NCBI GenBank assembly: GCA_049516635.1
Contig: JBEKSX010000013.1
Span: 1 to 39,315 of the forward strand
DNA from: JBEKSX01 sp049516635
GTDB lineage: Bacteria > Bacteroidota > Ignavibacteria > Tepidaquicellales > OLB5
Direction of reading: 5' to 3'
Length of the DNA stretch: 39,315 nucleotides
Shown here: piece by piece, positions 1-8,270 of the stretch
Layout of the letters: every line of letters begins with the position of its first letter
How positions within the stretch are numbered: the stretch's first letter is position 1
Notes under the pieces: generated by a model
Seen by the model: only the letters and a program-made list of their open reading frames with translations
What the model was told of the DNA's origin: nothing
The model's database searches: none
Program-made: the position numbers and the translations under genes

Positions 1-1
1 A

Positions 2-685
2 CTAATAGCAGGGGGCATATTTACTATTGCCGGTGGGACTAGTGTTCATAGTATTGCAAAGTGGAATGGAAGTACATGGTCGCCTGTGGGCACCGGCATG
101 AATAGTTTTGTAGGAGCATTAACAGTTTATAACAATGTGCTGATAGCAGGAGGTTCGTTTGATACTGCTGGTGGAGTTAATTTGAATCGTATAGCAGGGT
201 GGAATGGCAGTTACTGGGCTTCTTTGGGAAGTGGATTAGATAGTTCTGTGTATGCTTTAACGGTTTACAATAATGACATAATTGCGGGTGGTTGGTTTGA
301 TACAGCAGGAGGGATTTATGCAAAACGAATTGCAAGGTGGAATGGTAATATAGGGATTAGGAAACTTAGTGAGGAGCTACCCCATGAATTTTTACTCTCT
401 CAGAACTATCCCAACCCCTTCAACCCGTCAACAAAGATAAAGTTTGACATTTCCCCGATTCCCCTCTCGAGAGGGGTGGACGCCGAAGGCGGACGGGGTG
501 TGTCAGTGAGGTTAACCATCTACGACCTCCTCGGCCGTGAAGTTACAACGCTCGTCAACCAGCCCCTACAGCCCGGCACATATGAGGTGGAATGGGATGG
601 CACAAATTATCCGAGCGGGGTGTATTTTTATAGGTTGACAGCTGGAAACTATTCGGATACCAAAAAATTGGTTCTACTGAAGTGA
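2..685 (+). CDS. T9SS-exported repeat protein, 3' part (5' end outside window)
   Basis: The reading frame is open from base 2, so the first ATG at 86 is internal and the gene starts upstream of the window. The visible part has about three roughly 45-residue repeats built on 'IAGG.FDTAGG' and 'RIA.WNG..W..LGSG', a pattern of beta-propeller-like surface proteins. It is followed by a type IX secretion sorting domain: NYPNPFNPSTKIKF, then IYDLLGREVTTLV, PGTYEVEWDG, SGVYFYRL and the basic terminal KKLVLLK. The protein is therefore probably exported by the Por/T9SS machinery and anchored or released at the surface. About 20 residues (PIPLSRGVDAEGGRGVS) between the first and second strand of the sorting domain are encoded by a palindromic repeat and are absent from two other T9SS tails in this window. 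The ligand or role of the repeats is unknown. The sorting-domain call is firm. Confidence 0.85.
   Translation, partial: LIAGGIFTIAGGTSVHSIAKWNGSTWSPVGTGMNSFVGALTVYNNVLIAGGSFDTAGGVNLNRIAGWNGSYWASLGSGLDSSVYALTVYNNDIIAGGWFDTAGGIYAKRIARWNGNIGIRKLSEELPHEFLLSQNYPNPFNPSTKIKFDISPIPLSRGVDAEGGRGVSVRLTIYDLLGREVTTLVNQPLQPGTYEVEWDGTNYPSGVYFYRLTAGNYSDTKKLVLLK
455..502. repeat. Palindromic REP-like element inside a coding sequence
   Basis: Contains the perfect palindrome CCCCTCTCGAGAGGGG at 461-476, followed by GGACGCCGAAGGCGGACGGGG. The same style of element (CCCCTT...AAGGGG with a CCGAAGG centre) recurs in the spacers at 1057-1079 and 1311-1352. Here it lies in frame inside the T9SS sorting domain and encodes extra residues. 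Confidence 0.6.
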
Positions 686-770
686 TCTCGTGCTAAATAT
701 GAAAAAAGTGAGGGGTCCATGTCATCTTGTATTTATTTCATGAGAAGTTGCAATTTTGATCTTGCTTCAT

Positions 771-850
771 AACCCCCCTGTCCTGCGGACTTCCCCGCTC
801 CTCCAAAGGCGGATCTTCGACTTTAATAAAAGGGGGGATTAAGGGGGGTT
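771..850. repeat. Inverted repeat with AACCCCCC / GGGGGGTT ends
   Basis: AACCCCCC at 771-778 pairs with GGGGGGTT at 843-850. The interior carries a second run, AAAGGGGGG, and a CCAAAGGCGGATC motif. It looks like a dispersed palindromic element downstream of the first gene and could act as a transcription end, but there is no clear T-run. Confidence 0.45.
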
Positions 851-1056
851 TTGGTAAAGAGCGGTGTATTCAAATAGAATGATATTTGTTAAAATAACAA
901 TTCCTCCATCTAAATTTAATGGGACAACTTCTTTCTAATCCTTTAATCCAGCGTAATCTGTGGTTCTAACCCCTGATATTCACAGCTATACCCACCTTTT
1001 TACCTTGATTTCTGCAGATTAATATATTATATTTATATTTGCAGATTTTATGCTCG

Positions 1057-1079
1057 TCTCCCCTTTACGAAAGGGGAGA
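1057..1079. repeat. Short perfect hairpin TCTCCCCTTT-acg-AAAGGGGAGA
   Basis: Ten-base arms with a three-base loop. It matches the arms of the longer element at 1311-1352, so both belong to one dispersed palindromic repeat family. Confidence 0.6.
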
Positions 1080-1159
1080 TTTAGAGGGGTTCTGAATTGG
1101 ATTCCTGCCGGAGTTTACCCCGTGCATTATGCGGGGCAGGAATGACATCGGGATACAGG

Positions 1160-1253
1160 GGGTAACTAAGTTACCCTAACTTAAATTTCAGAAATGTGCC
1201 GATTCCTGTGTATTTTAACAATATTTTGGGCTAGGGGGTAACTTAAGTTACCC
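1160..1253. repeat. Two copies of the palindrome GGGTAACT(T)AAGTTACCC
   Basis: Copy one (1160-1176) is GGGTAACTAAGTTACCC with one central base. Copy two (1236-1253) is the perfect 18-mer GGGTAACTTAAGTTACCC. They start 76 bp apart. A related core, ATTACTTAAGTAAT, lies at 1481-1494. Function is unknown: protein-binding sites or remnants of a repeat element are both possible. Confidence 0.6.
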
Positions 1254-1310
1254 AGGGGGTACCCTTAATAATCAATTATCAATTTTCAATGAAAAATGAA
1301 TTATATTTTT

Positions 1311-1352
1311 CTCCCCTTAGCAGCTTGCCCGTCCGAAGGCGGGAAAGGGGAG
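1311..1352. repeat. REP-like palindromic element
   Basis: CTCCCCTT arm, an interior hairpin GCCCGtccgaaGGCGGG, and the return arm AAGGGGAG. It is the longer relative of the hairpin at 1057-1079. Degraded relatives occur at 455-502 (inside a gene) and around 18930-18978. Confidence 0.6.
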
Positions 1353-1569
1353 ATACGGCAGAGCCGAGAGGGGTTCAATACTGAATTCCTGCTTTCGTAG
1401 GAATGACACTCTCTCATTATTTAGTAGTCACTACTTAAATGCCCAAAAAATGGCGATTCTGAGCTTCCTTATTACTTGTGATTACTTAAGTAATGGGGGG
1501 GGGTAGGAAATTAAAAGTGAAAAATTGAAAGTTCAAAATTTCTAATAATTTGTAAATTTTTATACTTTA

Positions 1570-1620
1570 AAAACCTTATAAACTTTATAAACCTGACAAA
1601 CCTTATGAACCTGATGAACC
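1570..1620. repeat. Degenerate tandem ~10-mer repeat (AAACCTTATA / AACCTGATG units)
   Basis: About five imperfect units of the type 'aaaccttata', 'aactttata', 'aacctgac', 'aaccttatg', 'aacctgatg', ending at 'aacc'. The units are adjacent with no spacers, so this is a microsatellite-like tract rather than a CRISPR array. Confidence 0.6.
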
Positions 1621-1672
1621 GGCGGGTTTTTCCTATTTTCTATCTTGTTCAAAAAGTATTTTCGTAGTTCAT

Positions 1673-3097
1673 ATGGATGAATTTATTATAAAAGATAATT
1701 CTAAAAGCAATTTACTGATAATTTCTCTATCGCTTGTCCATTTATTACTTGGACTCGATATCAATATCGTTTCCATCTCTCTCCCGGCACTTGCGGAACA
1801 CTTTAAGGTCAGTCCCGGCTCCGCTTCGGGGATCGTGTGGATATATTTTCTCGTTCTTACCTGTTTCCTTCCTGCATTCGGGAAGCTGGGTGATATAAAA
1901 GGATTCAGGTATATTTATCTTATCGGTATAGGCGTATTTACCATAGGTTCGCTTCTGTGCGGGTTATCATTTTCGTTCATCTCGATAATAATATTCCGCA
2001 TCATCGAAGCTCTCGGAGCGGCGGTATTGTTTGCTTTAACTCCCGCGATAATTTCTACCTATCTTCCCGAAAACATCAGGGGGAAAGCGTTCGGCATCAA
2101 TTATACTTTCGTTGCTCTCGGAGGCGTGATTGGACGAACTCTCAGCGGTTACCTTATCGAATCGTACGGGTGGAATTCTATCTTCTTCATCAATATCCCG
2201 GTTGGAATTATTGCACTGCTGTTATGCATGAGATTGATTCCCGTGAAACAGCCGGAACCGGTATCGAAGGAATTCGATCTGTCAGGTTCTATTATTATTT
2301 TTCTTGCATTGTTCTTATTCCTGTTTGGTGTAAACAGGGGAACACAGGTCCCATGGTTTTCGGCAGAAATATTGATCTCAATCTTAGCTTCGGTTATATT
2401 GTTCATCCTTTTTTATTTTAGGGAAAAGAAAATATCATTCCCGCTTCTCGATCTCTCGCTCCTGAAACAAAAACATTTTGCATTCTCGGTGTATTCATTT
2501 TTAATAATCTATATTCTCACCAACGGAATGGTATTTCTTTTTCCGTTCTTCCTGCAGTGGGTAAAAAGTTTTTCTGTTTCCGATACGGGGCTCCTTATGG
2601 CAATACCGTCCGTAATGCAGATGCTGTTCGGCTCGTTATCCGGATTTCTTTCAGATAGGATGAACATCCGCTCGATATGTACTGCGGGAATGCTCTTAAC
2701 CCTGTTATCATATATAATGTTCATTTTTCTCGGACCACTTTCCGAAACATCATATATACTATATGCTCTCATCATTTTCGGAGTGGCTATAGGAACGTTC
2801 ATTCCCGCTAATACCAACAGGATAATGTCCTATGCGCCCATGTTCGAGAAGGGAAGCGTATCAAGTATGATGGTAACGATACTCAGGATGGGTTCGGCGC
2901 TCGGTGTGTTTTTGTTTGCAACTGTATTTTCCGTTTATGTTCCGCAAAAAAATCCTGTTTTATCAGGTGTCAGTATGGATATTATCTCAGGCGGCTTTAG
3001 TATTACGTTTATCGTAGGAGCTGTAATTTGCGTTATCGGTGTTGTATTTGCTGTTTTTTCGGGGGATAAGAATAAGGAGAAAATATTAGTTCTTTGA
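1673..3097 (+). CDS. MFS multidrug-efflux-type transporter (DHA2/EmrB-like)
   Basis: A 474-residue integral membrane protein with 12-14 hydrophobic segments across its length. The motif A region GKLGDIKGFRYIYL follows the second segment, and a second cytoplasmic loop motif, FLSDRMNIRSIC, occurs in the C-terminal half. The N-terminal SISLPALAEHF and SGIVWIYFLV regions are typical of the drug:H+ antiporter-2 family. It probably exports a small hydrophobic compound by proton antiport; the substrate cannot be read. The usual motif C proline-glycine pattern is altered (GGVIGRTLSGYL). It stands alone, converging on the histidine kinase on the minus strand, and I see no linked TetR/MarR regulator or membrane-fusion protein. 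Confidence 0.85.
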   Translation: MDEFIIKDNSKSNLLIISLSLVHLLLGLDINIVSISLPALAEHFKVSPGSASGIVWIYFLVLTCFLPAFGKLGDIKGFRYIYLIGIGVFTIGSLLCGLSFSFISIIIFRIIEALGAAVLFALTPAIISTYLPENIRGKAFGINYTFVALGGVIGRTLSGYLIESYGWNSIFFINIPVGIIALLLCMRLIPVKQPEPVSKEFDLSGSIIIFLALFLFLFGVNRGTQVPWFSAEILISILASVILFILFYFREKKISFPLLDLSLLKQKHFAFSVYSFLIIYILTNGMVFLFPFFLQWVKSFSVSDTGLLMAIPSVMQMLFGSLSGFLSDRMNIRSICTAGMLLTLLSYIMFIFLGPLSETSYILYALIIFGVAIGTFIPANTNRIMSYAPMFEKGSVSSMMVTILRMGSALGVFLFATVFSVYVPQKNPVLSGVSMDIISGGFSITFIVGAVICVIGVVFAVFSGDKNKEKILVL

Positions 3098-3146
3098 AAT
3101 TAATGTGACGCAGGTTTTATATCTGAAGTTAGTGGTTCTTTTCATG

Positions 3147-3226
3147 TGTCATTCTGAGCGGAGCGAAGAATCTCGTTCGGGATTTGTACCTGGATTCTTC
3201 GGTCACTTCGTTCCCTCAGAATGACA
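3147..3226. repeat. Inverted repeat between convergent genes (TGTCATTCTGAG...)
   Basis: Left arm TGTCATTCTGAGCGGAGCG at 3147-3165 continues into AAGAATC. The right arm (3193-3226) is its inverted copy with about eight extra bases. It lies between the convergent MFS and histidine kinase genes, where it may terminate transcription from both sides. It is recognisable as a common dispersed palindromic repeat in this kind of genome. Confidence 0.6.
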
Positions 3227-3232
3227 TAAAAG

Positions 3233-4615
3233 TTATTCTACAGGCATCAATATCTTGAAGCTGGCTCCTATGCCGTTCTCATCGGCAAGGTGTGAGGGAC
3301 TTTCGGCGCATATCGAACCGCCGTGCTGTTCGACTATCTGCTTCACAACAGACAGTCCCAGCCCGGTTCCTTCATAATCTATCTGCTTTATATTAGATGC
3401 CCGATAGAATTCTTTGAAAATGTTCTGTAGTTCGGATTTAGGTATTCCGATACCGTTATCGGCAACTTCGATGAGAATTTTTGTGCCGGACTCCTTATAT
3501 TCAGTTGTTATCTCTATTTTTCCCGTGTAGAATGAATACTTAACTGCATTCCCTATGAGATTTGATAATGCCAGTTCAAGCAAAACGGGATCCGCCTGGA
3601 TAGGTTCTTTGCGTTCACGCTTATCGCAGAATTGTATGCCGATCGCTTTAGATTCTGCGTTAATTCTTTGCTGTGAGATTAACTTCTCGATCATTTTATC
3701 GAGGCTGACACTCGATTTCGAAAGATTATTTAAAAGCTTAAGCTTGGAGATCCTCAGAACGTCATTTATGGTCTCAATCGCTTCCTCCGAACGCGTGCGT
3801 GCTTTTTTTAATTTATCTTCTACTTCTTCTGAAATGGGTCCCGTGAATTTTTGAAGTACAAGGTCGAGGAAGGTTTGAACGGCGGCGAGTGGGGTCTTTA
3901 TCTCGTGCACAACACCCATGATGTATTTCTGTTTGGACACTTCGGCTTCGTTCAGTTGATCAAGTGTCAGTTTCAGGTCCTGTTCTCTTCTGTAGAGAGA
4001 GTGCGCTATCCTGTTCGCAAAGTAAACGCTAACTACCATCATGATTCCGAAAGAGCTGGTGGCAACGATGATGTAGTTCAGGTTATTATAGATCGGCGTC
4101 TCGAACAACCCTGCGATCTGGTAATGCGGGATGATATTGAAATACTGCAGAAGTGCCATGACGGTAAAGCTGACAATTATCAATCCGTCAAGCGTGTAAA
4201 CGACAGAACCGGGCAATATCAGGCTACCGATTATCATGTGGAATATGAAGAATATATAGAACGGGCTTTCTATTCCTCCGGTATAATAGATGACGAAGCT
4301 CAGTGCAATGAGGTCCAGTACCATCTGAACAAGAGCGAAGTGAAGCGGATTGAATTTATTTTCTTCGTTCCTGATTCGGTCCTTTATGGCGTGGCATATT
4401 AAATTGTATATCAGGATGGAAAGTGTGGTGATGATAAAAACATTGAGCTGTCCGGAAGTGAGTTCGATCTTTAATATGAATTTGAGTCCGATAGTAAGCG
4501 CAGTGAGCATCAGTACGGCACCATAGCGGAGCTTGATGAACCAGAGGTTTCGCCCTGAGAGCGAAGCCCAGAATTGTTCATAATTTCGTGTCCAGGCAGG
4601 AATTAGATCAAGCAT
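3233..4615 (-). CDS. Membrane sensor histidine kinase
   Basis: 460 residues. The N-terminal about 205 residues contain six hydrophobic segments (roughly 31-48, 57-75, 93-111, 117-138, 140-157, 178-200) with no sizeable extracytoplasmic loop, a RegB/MASE-like integral membrane sensor. A short coiled coil leads to the HisKA domain with phospho-acceptor motif VVHEIKTPL (about residue 235). The Bergerat ATPase follows, with N box NLIGNAVKYS, G1 DNGIGIP and G2 GTGLGLSVV. It autophosphorylates on the histidine and should pass phosphate to a receiver domain. It is 87 bp behind hydA on the same strand, while the lone receiver protein at 8267-8653 heads that operon, so the two may be partners bracketing the hydrogenase. 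The signal sensed is unknown; redox or quinone state is a guess from topology. Confidence 0.85.
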   Translation of the reverse strand: MLDLIPAWTRNYEQFWASLSGRNLWFIKLRYGAVLMLTALTIGLKFILKIELTSGQLNVFIITTLSILIYNLICHAIKDRIRNEENKFNPLHFALVQMVLDLIALSFVIYYTGGIESPFYIFFIFHMIIGSLILPGSVVYTLDGLIIVSFTVMALLQYFNIIPHYQIAGLFETPIYNNLNYIIVATSSFGIMMVVSVYFANRIAHSLYRREQDLKLTLDQLNEAEVSKQKYIMGVVHEIKTPLAAVQTFLDLVLQKFTGPISEEVEDKLKKARTRSEEAIETINDVLRISKLKLLNNLSKSSVSLDKMIEKLISQQRINAESKAIGIQFCDKRERKEPIQADPVLLELALSNLIGNAVKYSFYTGKIEITTEYKESGTKILIEVADNGIGIPKSELQNIFKEFYRASNIKQIDYEGTGLGLSVVKQIVEQHGGSICAESPSHLADENGIGASFKILMPVE

Positions 4616-4660
4616 AGTTTATCTTAAAGATATCATTTGTAATATGTAAAACGATATGAC

Positions 4661-4687
4661 CGGGTGCAAATTAATAATTTACACCCG
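4661..4687 (-). terminator. Hairpin between hydA and the kinase gene
   Basis: CGGGTG at 4661-4666 pairs with CACCCG at 4682-4687, and AAATT/AATTT extends the stem. It sits just past the hydA stop. There is no continuous T-run after it on the minus strand, so it may attenuate rather than end transcription into the kinase. Confidence 0.45.
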
Positions 4688-4702
4688 ATCAGGAATAAAT
4701 GA

Positions 4703-6580
4703 TTATGCTATATACTTGCCGCGCTTCGTGTAATGAGTATGCAGCAGCTTATGTGATAATTTTCCGCCGGGTCCGTCAGTGAAGAATTTTTCGTATATCA
4801 GCTTCACGTGCGGGTTCTCGTGCGATTTCCGGATTGTAAGCGATTCGTCCTCGGAGTATATCGCCTGTGCCCGTTTTTTTCGAATTTCTTCGCTGGTCGG
4901 TATGGGCTGTCCGCCTCCTCCGATGCATCCGCCCGGGCATGCCATGATCTCGATGAAATGTACATCGTTCAGTTCACCGCGTTTCATCATTTCCATTACC
5001 TTCTTGGCGTTGGCGGTTCCGTGTGCAACGATGAACTTGAGGTTGATGCCTTCGAGGAATTTCCATTCCTCTTTGCAGTTTTCGAGCTTCACCGATGCCT
5101 GCTTCACTCCTTCGAAGCCTCTGCACGGCTCGATGTTGAGATTTTTGAACGGAACGGGTCTGCCGGTGACGAGTTCGTACACAGTTCTGAGTGCAGCTTC
5201 CATTACGCCGCCGGTAGTACCGAATATCAAACCTGCACCGGATGCGTCACCGAACGGGTTGTCGAAATGAGACTTCGGCATCTCAGGCAGATAGATACCG
5301 GCTTCCTTGATCATCTTCGCCATCTCGCGTGTGGTGAGTCCGAAATCGACGTCTTTGAATCCGGATGAATTCATCTCGGGTCTGTTGCATTCGAATTTTT
5401 TTGCCGAGCACGGCATAAGGGCAACCGAAACAATATTTTTCGGGTCTATCCCCGCCTGCTGTGCGTAGAATGTTTTGATCACAGCACCGAACATTTGCTG
5501 GGGAGATTTTGCGGTGGACATGTGATCCAGGTACTCGGGATAAAAATGCTCGATATATTTTACCCAACCGGGAGAACACGACGTGAACTGCGGAAGCATT
5601 GCCGATGCGTCTTTATCGACGAGTGCTCTTTTCAAACGCATGAGCAGTTCGGTGCCTTCCTCCATAATAGTGAGGTCAGCGGAAAAATCCGTATCGAATA
5701 CTTTATCGAAACCGATACGTCTTAATGCGGTATTCATCTCGCCGGTCAGCGAATGTCCCGCACCGAGACCGAACTCTTCTCCGATAGCGGCGCGCGGTGA
5801 AGGTGCTGTCTGTATGACCACATGTTTGGTCGGGTCATCGATAGCCGCCCATATATCATCGGACGGATCGTTCGCATGGAGAGCGGCGGTCGGGCACCTG
5901 TTGATGCACTGCCCGCAGTTGATGCAGATAACATCGGCTAACGGCTTATCGAAGAATGTACCGATATGAGTGTTATCTCCCCTGCCGATCGCTTCGAGGA
6001 CTCCAACCTCCTGCAGGTCGATGCATGTTCTAACGCACCGCTTGCAGAGGACGCATTTAGTCATATCTCTTATGACCGCATAAGAGCTTTTGTCGACCGG
6101 GTATTTCGGTGCGGTAACATGTCCGAACCTGTAATAATCGACGCCGTATTCATCAGCGAGCGCTTGAAGCTCGCAGTTTCCGTTCCTGATGCAGGAATAA
6201 CATTCGCCGTAATGTTCGCTGAGCAGCAGATCGAGAACGTGCCTTCTTGCTTTCCTGACGGCGGGAGTGGATGTGTGAATTTTTATCGGGGTTGTGATCG
6301 GAAATGCGCACGCTGCCTGGAGGGTCTTCATTCCCTCGACCTCGACAACGCAAATTCTGCAGACACCGGCTATGCACAGATCATCGTGATAGCAGAGTGT
6401 CGGGATATGAACCTCGTGCTGGTTGCAGGCTTCGAGTATGGTTGTCCCGATCGGAACGGAGACCTTTTTTTCGTTTATTTCGACGTGAACCAGACCGCCG
6501 ATCTTATCACCGTTTCCTGTTTTTTCCAATACCTGTCCCTTCTGGCTTACAGGGCTCCTTGATGTATCTTTAATTGACAT
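4703..6580 (-). CDS. hydA: [FeFe]-hydrogenase catalytic subunit HydA (multimeric NAD-linked type)
   Basis: 625 residues. Domain order: plant-type [2Fe-2S] (about 30-100, with CYHDDLCIAGVCRIC), His-Cys [4Fe-4S] (HYGECYSCIRNGNC), two ferredoxin [4Fe-4S] clusters (CVLCKRCVRTC and CINCGQCINRC), the H-cluster domain, and a C-terminal small-subunit domain. H-cluster motifs are FTSCSPGWV (about 334), MPCSAKKFE (about 388) and MACPGGCIGGGGQP (about 547). It interconverts protons and H2 in the cytoplasm, exchanging electrons with HydB. The first motif reads TSCSP where the textbook form is TSCCP. It overlaps hydB by 11 bp. HydE/F/G maturases are not in the window. Identity as group A [FeFe]-hydrogenase is firm. 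Confidence 0.93.
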   Translation of the reverse strand: MSIKDTSRSPVSQKGQVLEKTGNGDKIGGLVHVEINEKKVSVPIGTTILEACNQHEVHIPTLCYHDDLCIAGVCRICVVEVEGMKTLQAACAFPITTPIKIHTSTPAVRKARRHVLDLLLSEHYGECYSCIRNGNCELQALADEYGVDYYRFGHVTAPKYPVDKSSYAVIRDMTKCVLCKRCVRTCIDLQEVGVLEAIGRGDNTHIGTFFDKPLADVICINCGQCINRCPTAALHANDPSDDIWAAIDDPTKHVVIQTAPSPRAAIGEEFGLGAGHSLTGEMNTALRRIGFDKVFDTDFSADLTIMEEGTELLMRLKRALVDKDASAMLPQFTSCSPGWVKYIEHFYPEYLDHMSTAKSPQQMFGAVIKTFYAQQAGIDPKNIVSVALMPCSAKKFECNRPEMNSSGFKDVDFGLTTREMAKMIKEAGIYLPEMPKSHFDNPFGDASGAGLIFGTTGGVMEAALRTVYELVTGRPVPFKNLNIEPCRGFEGVKQASVKLENCKEEWKFLEGINLKFIVAHGTANAKKVMEMMKRGELNDVHFIEIMACPGGCIGGGGQPIPTSEEIRKKRAQAIYSEDESLTIRKSHENPHVKLIYEKFFTDGPGGKLSHKLLHTHYTKRGKYIA

Positions 6581-7787
6581 GGCTTCCTCCGTTCACATGA
6601 GAATCGAATATCTCATCCTTAAAATTTTCCAGTATCGAGATGAATGGATTCGGGCTCGATTGTCCCAGCCCGCACTTCGAAGCGATCTGCATCGTTTTGC
6701 CGAGTTCCTTCAGTTCATCGATATAGTGTAAAGTGTAATTCTTTTTTTCGATCATCTTCACGCCTTCGAGCAGTTTCACGTTTCCTATCCTGCACGGTGT
6801 GCACTGACCGCATGATTCTTCTACGAAGAATTCCATGAAGTTCTTCAGTATTTTCAGCATATCGCGTTTCTTATTGAATATCATTATCGAACCGCCCGTA
6901 GCCGCGTCTTCGTAACCGAGGATACGGTCGAACTGCGATGCGGGAATGCATATTCCCGATGCACCGCCGACCTGCACGGCTTTGGTATTTTTAGCTCCTA
7001 CTAGCTTGAGCAAATCCTTTATTTTCATTCCCCACGGGAGTTCATATACACCTGGTTTGGCGCAGTCGCCTGAGATGGAGAATAATTTCGGACCCGATGA
7101 TTTGTCGGTCCCGAACTTCGCGTACCACTCGCCGCCTTTCAGCAGAATGTGGGGAACGGATGCGAGCGTCTCGACATTGTTCACTGCGGTCGGTTTTCCC
7201 ATGTAGCCGGTATTGACCGGATAGGGAGGACGGTTCCTCGCTTCGCCGCGGTTGCCTTCGAGCGATTCTATGAGAGCGGTCTCTTCGCCGCAGACGTATG
7301 CGCCCGAGCCGAGCCGTATCGTAATATCGAAATCGAATCCCTCTTTGCCCAGAATGTTTTTTCCGAGCAGATTATCTTTTCTCATCTTTTCCAGATAGGA
7401 TTCGAGAAAATCCAGCATATACTCATACTCGCCTCTTAGGTAAACTATTCCATATTTTGCGCCGATAGTATAACCGCCGATAACCAGCCCGTCGAAAACG
7501 AGTTCAGGATATTCGGTAAGAAGAACTCTGTCCTTGAAAGTTCCGGGTTCGCCTTCGTCCGCATTGCATACGAGGTACTTCACATCCGATCTTGATGCGG
7601 CAGTTAACATCCATTTTGTGGATGTCGGGAAGCCCGCGCCTCCTCTTCCCTTGAGCTTCGATGTTTTTAATTCGAACAGTATATTTTCCCGTCCGAGTTC
7701 GAGAGCTTTCTTAATTCCTTCTCCTCTTGTGTATCCGGAGAAAAGTACAGCTCCCTCTCTTTTCTTTTTTTCAGCTTTAAATTTCAT
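6570..7787 (-). CDS. hydB: NADH-binding flavoprotein subunit HydB (minimal NuoF type)
   Basis: 405 residues, NuoF/HydB family: FMN-binding LKGRGGAGFPTSTKW (about residue 47), the NADH/FMN fold with CNADEGEPGTFKDR and GAYVCGEETALIESLEGNRG, and a [4Fe-4S] site made by ESCGQCTPCR plus a later cysteine in SKCGLG. It oxidises or reduces NAD(H) at FMN and passes electrons to HydA. Compared with HydB of known bifurcating enzymes (and with the 610-residue protein at 28854-30686), it lacks both the N-terminal thioredoxin-like [2Fe-2S] domain and the C-terminal two-cluster ferredoxin domain. That core-only form is, from memory, like that of ferredoxin-independent NADH hydrogenases such as Syntrophomonas Hyd1. 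It is 9 bp after hydC. Confidence 0.92.
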   Translation of the reverse strand: MKFKAEKKKREGAVLFSGYTRGEGIKKALELGRENILFELKTSKLKGRGGAGFPTSTKWMLTAASRSDVKYLVCNADEGEPGTFKDRVLLTEYPELVFDGLVIGGYTIGAKYGIVYLRGEYEYMLDFLESYLEKMRKDNLLGKNILGKEGFDFDITIRLGSGAYVCGEETALIESLEGNRGEARNRPPYPVNTGYMGKPTAVNNVETLASVPHILLKGGEWYAKFGTDKSSGPKLFSISGDCAKPGVYELPWGMKIKDLLKLVGAKNTKAVQVGGASGICIPASQFDRILGYEDAATGGSIMIFNKKRDMLKILKNFMEFFVEESCGQCTPCRIGNVKLLEGVKMIEKKNYTLHYIDELKELGKTMQIASKCGLGQSSPNPFISILENFKDEIFDSHVNGGSHVN

Positions 7788-7796
7788 ATATCTATC

Positions 7797-8270
7797 CTAC
7801 CCAACCTTCTGTAATATTTTCACAGCTCTTTCCGGCGTCAGCTGTATATACACATTGTCATTGACCATCATTGCCGGACCGCAGTCGCACATGCCGAGGC
7901 AGTTCGTATGCTCCAGCGTGAAGCGTTTATCCTTCGTGGTTTCGCCGAATTTTATACCCAATTTTTTCTTCACAGCTTTTTCAACTTTATCTTTTCCCGC
8001 CATATCGCAAACGATAGTATTGCACAGGCGGACTATGTTTTTTCCTTTCGGCTTTGAGTTAAGGAAAGCATAAAAGGAAATAACGCTGTACACTTCCACG
8101 GGATGTATATCCAGCAGACGCGCTATCTCCTGCTGTGCAAAATCGGGGACATATTTGTGTTTTCTCTGCACCGCCTGAAGAATGGAAAGCAGGGAGGAAC
8201 GGTCCGAACCGAATTTCTTCACGAGCCCTGCTACTTCTTCCGCGAGTTTATCTGTTTTAGCCGCTGTCAT
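7797..8270 (-). CDS. hydC: NuoE-like thioredoxin-fold [2Fe-2S] subunit HydC
   Basis: 157 residues, the usual size for NuoE/HydC. The N-terminal helical part (SSLLSILQAVQRKHKYVP, DIHPVEVYSVISFYAFL) is followed by the thioredoxin-like [2Fe-2S] fold, with ligands in CNTIVC and NCLGMCDCGP. It transfers electrons with the HydB flavin. Its ATG overlaps the stop of the preceding response regulator gene by 4 bp, so translation is probably coupled. It lies with hydB and hydA in a compact minus-strand operon. Confidence 0.92.
   Translation of the reverse strand: MTAAKTDKLAEEVAGLVKKFGSDRSSLLSILQAVQRKHKYVPDFAQQEIARLLDIHPVEVYSVISFYAFLNSKPKGKNIVRLCNTIVCDMAGKDKVEKAVKKKLGIKFGETTKDKRFTLEHTNCLGMCDCGPAMMVNDNVYIQLTPERAVKILQKVG

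Larger units (their letters stand above)
686..1672. other. Gene-free repeat-rich spacer (987 bp)
   Basis: I see no convincing coding sequence on either strand. The spacer holds several palindromic and tandem elements, listed separately, in an AT-rich background. Fragments such as 'attcctgc...gcaggaatgac' (about 1101-1146 and 1381-1408) belong to a dispersed family also seen near 8820. No strong promoter or Shine-Dalgarno sequence could be assigned for the downstream MFS gene. Confidence 0.6.

Noticed and set aside
1570..1620. Possible CRISPR-like array
   Set aside because: Units of about 10 bp are adjacent and imperfect with no spacers; this is a short tandem repeat, and no cas genes are present.
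3851..4402. 183-codon plus-strand frame opposite the histidine kinase
   Set aside because: Antisense of the kinase's membrane and linker region; no independent coding signs.
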